The notes under the pieces were generated by a model. That model was not told the DNA's origin. It did not search any database and worked only from the letters and a program-made list of their open reading frames with translations. The position numbers were made by a program, and so were the translations under genes. Positions 15,265 through 19,523 of a DNA stretch of 19,523 nt are shown piece by piece (position 1 is the first letter of the stretch; each line of letters starts with the position of its first letter). Source of the DNA: JACRAR01 sp041674465 (GTDB taxonomy: Bacteria; Pseudomonadota; Gammaproteobacteria; Burkholderiales; Rhodocyclaceae). The DNA lies in contig JBAYVV010000070.1 of NCBI GenBank assembly GCA_041674465.1, forward strand, positions 1 through 19,523. The letters are read 5' to 3'.

Positions 15265-16101
15265 ATGGCTTCAGTGTTGATCTCGGGCTGTTCTTCGGGC
15301 TTTGGTCTGCTTATCGCCGTCGGCGCCGCCAGGAAAGGACACCGGGTTTTTGCCACTCTGCGCGATCCCGCGGCGAATTCAGCGCTGATTGCCGCAGCGG
15401 ACGCAGCGCAGGTCAAGGTCGAATTGCTTACCCTCGATGTCGATGACCAGGTTTCGATCGAGCGTTGCGTCGCCGAAGTCCTGGCTGCTGCCGGGCGCAT
15501 CGACTGCCTCGTCAACAATGCCGGCTTCGCTATGGGCGGTTCGGTCTTCGATCTTTCCCTGGCCGAACTGCGTGCGCAGATGGAGACCAACTTCTTCGGC
15601 GTCGTCGCCCTCACCAAGGCCGTGCTGCCGGGCATGATCGCCCGGCGCAGCGGCCTGATCATCCAGATGTCGAGCATCGCGGCGCTCAATTCGAATCCCG
15701 GCCTGGGCGCCTATTGCGCTTCCAAGCGCGCGCTGGAAGGCATCACCGAGGCCTTGCGCTTCGAAGTCGCGGACTTCGGCATCCGGGTCGCGAGTGTCCT
15801 GCCGGGAATGTACAAGACCGATGTATGGCGCAAGCGCAAGCTGGCCGCGCAATTTGGTGACGCGCGGAGTCCGTTCGGCAAGCGCAGCTCGGAAGGCCTG
15901 CAGCTCATCGACCGGCTCGTCGAAAGCCATGCGCGCGATCCGCAAGAAGTGGCCGACCTGGTGCTGCGACTCATGGCGCATCCCAATCCGCCCTTGCGGA
16001 CGCTCAGCGGCCTCGATGCCAAGATCCAGACTCTGTTGCGCAGTCTGCTGCCGGCGCGCTGGTGGGAACGCATCGTGCGCAAGGCGTCAGGCTTGCCCTA
16101 G
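15265..16101 (+). CDS. Short-chain dehydrogenase/reductase (classical SDR)
   Basis: A 278-residue classical SDR. The cofactor-binding glycine motif SGCSSGFG is at residues 7-14, NNAG at about 84-87, and the catalytic Ser (136 or 137, MSSIAA) with Y150-CAS-K154 is complete. LPGMYKTDVW follows where SDRs have the PG motif after the substrate loop. Arg34 in ATLRDP suggests NADP(H) preference. The extra C-terminal 80 residues, rich in Arg and Leu, resemble the retinol/steroid-dehydrogenase-like branch, whose C-terminus may contact membrane or a hydrophobic substrate. The substrate is unknown. The start at 15265 has AGGAG seven bases upstream; the frame opens earlier at 15199 without support. Its stop lies 5 bp from that of the convergent serine hydrolase gene. 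Confidence 0.9.
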   Translation: MASVLISGCSSGFGLLIAVGAARKGHRVFATLRDPAANSALIAAADAAQVKVELLTLDVDDQVSIERCVAEVLAAAGRIDCLVNNAGFAMGGSVFDLSLAELRAQMETNFFGVVALTKAVLPGMIARRSGLIIQMSSIAALNSNPGLGAYCASKRALEGITEALRFEVADFGIRVASVLPGMYKTDVWRKRKLAAQFGDARSPFGKRSSEGLQLIDRLVESHARDPQEVADLVLRLMAHPNPPLRTLSGLDAKIQTLLRSLLPARWWERIVRKASGLP

Positions 16102-16106
16102 CAATA

Positions 16107-17255
16107 TCAGGCTTTCGCGTAAACCGCGCGCTCGAACGCCTCATACACCGCCATGAACTTCGGATCGGCGAAAGGCAGGGTCTGGGTCATGATGATGCCG
16201 GCGACATCCTTCGCCGGATCGAACCAGTAGTGCGTGTTCAACACACCGGCCCAGCCTTGCGCACCCGCCGAGCGCATGCCCGGCACGTCCTGCTCGACGC
16301 GCATGAAGCCAACGCTGTGGGTCTTGGGTGTTCCCGGGAAGAGGTCAACATCGGCGGAGATCGGTGGCGCCACCGTGGTCATTTTCTCGATGCGCAGGTT
16401 GCCGATCTGGTTGGCGAGCATGGTCTGCACGCCCTGTTCGCTGAGCACACGCTGGCCATCCAGTTGGCCCTTGTTGAGGATGGCGCGCATGAAGCGCATG
16501 TAGTCGCCGGCGGTCGAGTAGAGCGCGTGACCCATGGCGTAGAACTCCGGATGCGGCGCTGGCGCCAGTTCGAAAGGTACGAAGTTGCCTTGCGCGTTGC
16601 GCGCGCTGACCGTGCCCAGGCGTGCCGCGAGCGGGCCTTCACACTCGAAGGCGGTGCTGTTCATGCCAAAAGGCCCAAAAATTTCCTCCTGGCAGAACCG
16701 GTCGATGCGTCGGCCATCGATGGCTTCCACGACACGGCCGAGCCAGTCGATGCCGATGCCGTAATCCCAGCGCGTGCCCGGATCGAATGCCAGCGGGTAG
16801 TTGAGGGAGGCTTTCAGGCTGGACATGATGGTGGGATGTCCGGTCTGCGCCATCCAGCGCGAAGTGTTCTTGTTCCAGAATTCATAGACGAAGCCCGAGG
16901 TGTGCGTGGCGAGATGGCGGATCGTCGCCTGCGTCCTGGGCTTGCGCAGGCGCGGCGTGTTGCCGTCGAATCCTTCGAGTACTTGAATGTGCTCGAACTC
17001 GGGCAGGATGCTGGCCACCGGAGCACTCAGGTCGAGCTTGCCGCGGTCGATGAGAATCATCGCGGCCGTGGCGCCGATGGCCTTGGTCATCGAGAAAATC
17101 CGGAACACGGTATCTTCGGTCATCGCCTGGCCGGGTGCCCGCTCGCCTGCTGCGCCGTGCCATTGCACACCTGCGCCGTTTCCGGTCATAGCCACCACGC
17201 CCGGTGCGGCGTTCGATGCCACGGCGCGGGAAAGAATATCGTCGAAAGCACGCAT
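16107..17255 (-). CDS. Serine hydrolase, beta-lactamase/EstB family
   Basis: A 382-residue protein of the beta-lactamase class C and EstB-type esterase family. Catalytic Ser55-x-x-Lys58 is in FRIFSMTKAIG, Tyr165 in WDYGIGIDWLG takes the YxN position with G at the third place as in many esterase members, and THTSGF (117-122) and YSTAGDYMRFM are family marks. The C-terminal HSVGF and GAQGWAGVLNTHYWFDP follow the usual order. No signal peptide is seen, unlike true AmpC, so a cytosolic esterase or lactone hydrolase is more likely than antibiotic resistance. AAGGAG five bases before the ATG supports 17255; a frame extending to 17621 would overlap the divergent gene and is rejected. Confidence 0.88.
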   Translation of the reverse strand: MRAFDDILSRAVASNAAPGVVAMTGNGAGVQWHGAAGERAPGQAMTEDTVFRIFSMTKAIGATAAMILIDRGKLDLSAPVASILPEFEHIQVLEGFDGNTPRLRKPRTQATIRHLATHTSGFVYEFWNKNTSRWMAQTGHPTIMSSLKASLNYPLAFDPGTRWDYGIGIDWLGRVVEAIDGRRIDRFCQEEIFGPFGMNSTAFECEGPLAARLGTVSARNAQGNFVPFELAPAPHPEFYAMGHALYSTAGDYMRFMRAILNKGQLDGQRVLSEQGVQTMLANQIGNLRIEKMTTVAPPISADVDLFPGTPKTHSVGFMRVEQDVPGMRSAGAQGWAGVLNTHYWFDPAKDVAGIIMTQTLPFADPKFMAVYEAFERAVYAKA

Positions 17256-17338
17256 GTCGTCTCCTTGTTGTTGTAGAACCTTGAAACAATTATGAGCCAA
17301 TCTGCGACTCGTAGAGCCTACTCTTTCTGGTAGTCTTG

Positions 17339-19213
17339 ATGAGACGACCGACTTTCCGGATATACATCGTGCGCATCCGTTCGAGATTTCTGACCTGGGC
17401 TTTTTCGCTTGCGCTGGTGCTGCTGTTTCCCGCACGCGCCTTCGGCGCCGGTCACAGTCTCGCCATGGCGCCGGTCGTACCCGGCCCCTATGCGGTGGCC
17501 TGCACCAATCTCGCGCATGACACCACCAGGTTGGCCCAGCTCGGCGGCAGCCTTGACGACTACTGGTCTGGCAACAACGGCCACTATGTCGGCGACATTC
17601 TGCTCGAGCCGGCATCGACACTGAACATCAGCCCGCTCATCCCGGACGACGGGTTGTATTCGCGACGTCGCAAGACACGGGTCGATTTCGTGATCCTGGT
17701 GTGCTACCCGACAGACGCCACGAATGTTCGTCCGGATCATGTCCTGCCGAATGGCCAGGTGCTTCCCCGGATGCAGCGTGCCGGGGAGAAACCGGTCCTG
17801 CCTGCCCAGGTCTGCATCGCCATTTATCCGCCGCCCGCAGGTTGCGGGCGCTGGCCCTTATTGGCCTTCGCGCATGGCCTGGGTTCTGCGCCGCTGGACA
17901 GTTATTCAATGGACTTCCTGACCCGTTTCGCCAGCCAGGGTTATATCGTGGCTGCGGCATTCCACGGCGATGGCCGTTTTTTGCGCCTGCAACTGGACGA
18001 CATCGGTGACGTTTTTTATATCGTGCGGAAATTCGATGCGTTTGTCGAATTGCAGGCTTTGCGCCCCCTGGCGGTCAAGGCCATGATCGATGCGCTACTG
18101 GCCGGCCCGGATTTCGGCAGCAGCATCGACCCCGAACGCATCGGCGGCATCGGCGTGAGCATGGGCGGGGAGACCATGGGATTGCTGCTTGGTGCGCAAC
18201 TCACGGACAGTTACTGGAACCAGGGTACGGTCAAGACTGTCACTGATCCGCGCATCAAGGCCGCCGTCGGCTACATTCCCTACGCCGGGGAGAACTTCCT
18301 GCCGGCCTTTGGCGAGGACAACGCCACCGCACGCAACATTCGTGCACCCTATCTTGCGATTTCCGGCAGCAATGATCCGGTGGCGCCCATGTCCCGGATG
18401 ACGCAGGCGCTCAATGCTTCTCGTGGCGCTGTATACCAGGTCGGCCTGAGTGGCGTGGGGCATCAATACGACAGCAGCTATGCGGATGACATCTTTGGCT
18501 GGGCAGTGCCTTTCCTGACAGCTTACCTGGATTGCGGCGAGCGCGGCCGCAGCAGTTGGGAACGCCTGCAGCAGCAGATCAAAGTTGCCGGTGGCCTGGA
18601 TGATCAGCTGCTGCTATCCCGCGATGCGCAGCCGCTTTGCTATGCGCAGGGCTGGAATTTGCTCGGCAACAGCAGCGACGTTGCGCTCGATGTCGGCACG
18701 ACGTTTTCCGACAGTACGCGTTTCAAGAGCGTGTGGACCTGGCCCGGCGCAACAGACGGCTGGGCCTTCTACGCGCCCTCGCTGGCCGCACAGGGCGGCT
18801 CACAACTGGCTGACTATGCGGCCGCGCAGGGATACCGGGTGCTGGGCGCAATCGCCGCAGGAGAAGGTTTTTGGCTGTATGCCCAGCAAGCGGGCAGCAT
18901 CAATCTGCCACCCGGCAATCCGGTTACGGTCGCTGCTCTGGGCGCGAAGCTGACGAGCGGATGGAATTTGCTCGCTCTCGGCGAAACGAACTCGCCGCGG
19001 CAGTTTGACAGTGCCTCGAGTGTGGTCACGACGACGCTCTGGGCCTGGGATGCCGTGACCGGCACCTGGTACTTTTATTCACCCGTCCTCGATGCGCAGG
19101 GGCAGTTGGCGAATTACATCGCAGCCAAAGGCTACCGTGATTTCGCTGGCACCGGCAAGACGCTCGGGCAGGGCACCGGCTTCTGGCTTAATGTGACCAG
19201 CCTGCAGCGCTAG
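17339..19213 (+). CDS. Exported alpha/beta hydrolase with two C-terminal GWNLL...FWL modules
   Basis: A 624-residue protein. A long basic N-terminus leads to a signal-like helix (about residues 18-35, cleavage probably after FGA). The hydrolase part (about 40-420) resembles PAF-acetylhydrolase/dienelactone-type enzymes: FAHGLG for the oxyanion hole, nucleophile Ser274 in GVSMGG, Asp346 in SGSNDP and His375 in GVGHQY. After a linker, two related modules follow, with GWNLL at 438 and 541 and FWL at the end of each; shared positions include WxW, WxFYxPxLxAQG and LAxYxAAxGYR. The modules' role is unknown; binding or surface attachment is a guess. ATG 17339 (or the TTG one codon upstream) lacks a clear ribosome site, so the start is uncertain. 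Its substrate is unknown. Confidence 0.8.
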   Translation: MRRPTFRIYIVRIRSRFLTWAFSLALVLLFPARAFGAGHSLAMAPVVPGPYAVACTNLAHDTTRLAQLGGSLDDYWSGNNGHYVGDILLEPASTLNISPLIPDDGLYSRRRKTRVDFVILVCYPTDATNVRPDHVLPNGQVLPRMQRAGEKPVLPAQVCIAIYPPPAGCGRWPLLAFAHGLGSAPLDSYSMDFLTRFASQGYIVAAAFHGDGRFLRLQLDDIGDVFYIVRKFDAFVELQALRPLAVKAMIDALLAGPDFGSSIDPERIGGIGVSMGGETMGLLLGAQLTDSYWNQGTVKTVTDPRIKAAVGYIPYAGENFLPAFGEDNATARNIRAPYLAISGSNDPVAPMSRMTQALNASRGAVYQVGLSGVGHQYDSSYADDIFGWAVPFLTAYLDCGERGRSSWERLQQQIKVAGGLDDQLLLSRDAQPLCYAQGWNLLGNSSDVALDVGTTFSDSTRFKSVWTWPGATDGWAFYAPSLAAQGGSQLADYAAAQGYRVLGAIAAGEGFWLYAQQAGSINLPPGNPVTVAALGAKLTSGWNLLALGETNSPRQFDSASSVVTTTLWAWDAVTGTWYFYSPVLDAQGQLANYIAAKGYRDFAGTGKTLGQGTGFWLNVTSLQR

Positions 19214-19226
19214 CCGGGAACGCGTG

Positions 19227-19242
19227 CTGCACCTCGGTGCAG
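19227..19242. terminator. Symmetrical hairpin between convergent genes
   Basis: CTGCAC-CTCG-GTGCAG lies between the stops of the alpha/beta hydrolase (19213) and the convergent PNPOx-like gene (19244). It could act on both strands. There is no adjoining T run on either side, so it may be a processing or stability hairpin rather than a true terminator. Confidence 0.4.
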
Positions 19243-19243
19243 G

Positions 19244-19523
19244 TCAACCTTCGCCGGTCATGACCTTTATTGCATATTCTTCGGGCGTGATCGAGCCCCC
19301 CAGTTTTTCCGCGACCCCCTGAACCTTCGCAGGTAGAACATCCTGTATGGCATTGATGCGCTTCCACTGTGGCACCGGCGTGTCCTTCCCCGCTTGCGGC
19401 ACATATTTTGACGACTCGACGCGGCTCATGCGATGGACATAGCGCGGACAGTTGAAGAACATCTCGCCGACCTTGATCCTGACGATCAGGTCGGCCTCGG
19501 GGTATTCCTGCAGCAGCGGATCA
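19244..19523 (-). CDS. FMN-binding, pyridoxamine 5'-phosphate oxidase-related protein (5' end outside window)
   Basis: The minus-strand frame is open to the edge of the window, so only the last 92 residues are present. It continues upstream of the first visible Met as DPLLQEYPEADLIVRIKVGE. VRIKVGEMFFNCPRYVHR matches the end of the split-barrel PNPOx-like flavoprotein fold, where NCPRY is a known landmark of the general pyridoxamine-oxidase-related families. After that comes a charged helical tail (QDVLPAKVQGVAEKLGG, ITPEEYAIKVMTGEG). Members bind FMN or F420 and may reduce small molecules. With the N-terminal half missing, the subfamily cannot be set. It converges on the alpha/beta hydrolase gene. 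Confidence 0.75.
   Translation of the reverse strand, partial: DPLLQEYPEADLIVRIKVGEMFFNCPRYVHRMSRVESSKYVPQAGKDTPVPQWKRINAIQDVLPAKVQGVAEKLGGSITPEEYAIKVMTGEG

Noticed and set aside
16107..17255. Antibiotic-resistance class C beta-lactamase
   Set aside because: No signal peptide and the Tyr motif reads YGI rather than YxN; esterase-type family members share these traits.
16062..17276. 404-residue plus-strand open frame
   Set aside because: It is the antisense shadow of the EstB-type serine hydrolase with intact SMTK and Tyr motifs.

Overview
The window looks like chromosome from a GC-rich, aerobic, PHB-storing betaproteobacterium. The Rhodocyclales (Rhodocyclaceae or Sterolibacteriaceae type) are my best guess. 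This rests on the phasin gene, the PilZ, Cache/PAS and HisKA_2 signalling proteins, strong GGAG-type ribosome sites and codon use; it is inference, not a database match. There are 17 supported protein genes, two of them cut by the window edges. I saw no rRNA, tRNA, insertion sequence or CRISPR array.

Layout. Positions 1-3913 hold the 3' part of a giant secreted repeat protein, built of nested octapeptide repeats and ending in a calcium-binding EF-hand-like domain. A YqaA-type membrane protein follows 9 bp later. Next come a divergent cysteine hydrolase (isochorismatase fold, minus strand) and an exported DUF885 metallopeptidase-like protein (plus strand). A small unknown gene, a PilZ protein and a divergent membrane protein with an eroded FHA domain occupy 6.9-8.6 kb. 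From 8.8 to 10.1 kb there is a small winged-helix protein, a phasin with a consensus sigma70 promoter and a palindromic operator, and a divergent acylphosphatase. Positions 10.1-15.1 kb carry an exported PQQ-type sugar dehydrogenase, an unknown protein, a large Cache-PAS-PAS-PAS-HisKA_2 sensor kinase and a small unknown gene. The last 4.4 kb encode a short-chain dehydrogenase, an EstB/beta-lactamase-type serine hydrolase, an exported alpha/beta hydrolase with two GWNLL...FWL modules, and the end of an FMN-binding (PNPOx-like) protein.

The genes do not form one operon or pathway; most are single units arranged divergently or convergently. Three convergent pairs are separated by only 3-5 bp. 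The clearest regulatory logic is at the phasin gene: a perfect TTGACA-16-TATAAT promoter is followed immediately by a 15-bp palindrome of the CTGC-N3-GCAG type, as expected for repression by the PHB-sensing regulator PhaR. The most unusual feature is the octad-based giant protein, with its strict 65-residue units, in-register loss of single octads and a higher-order block pattern.
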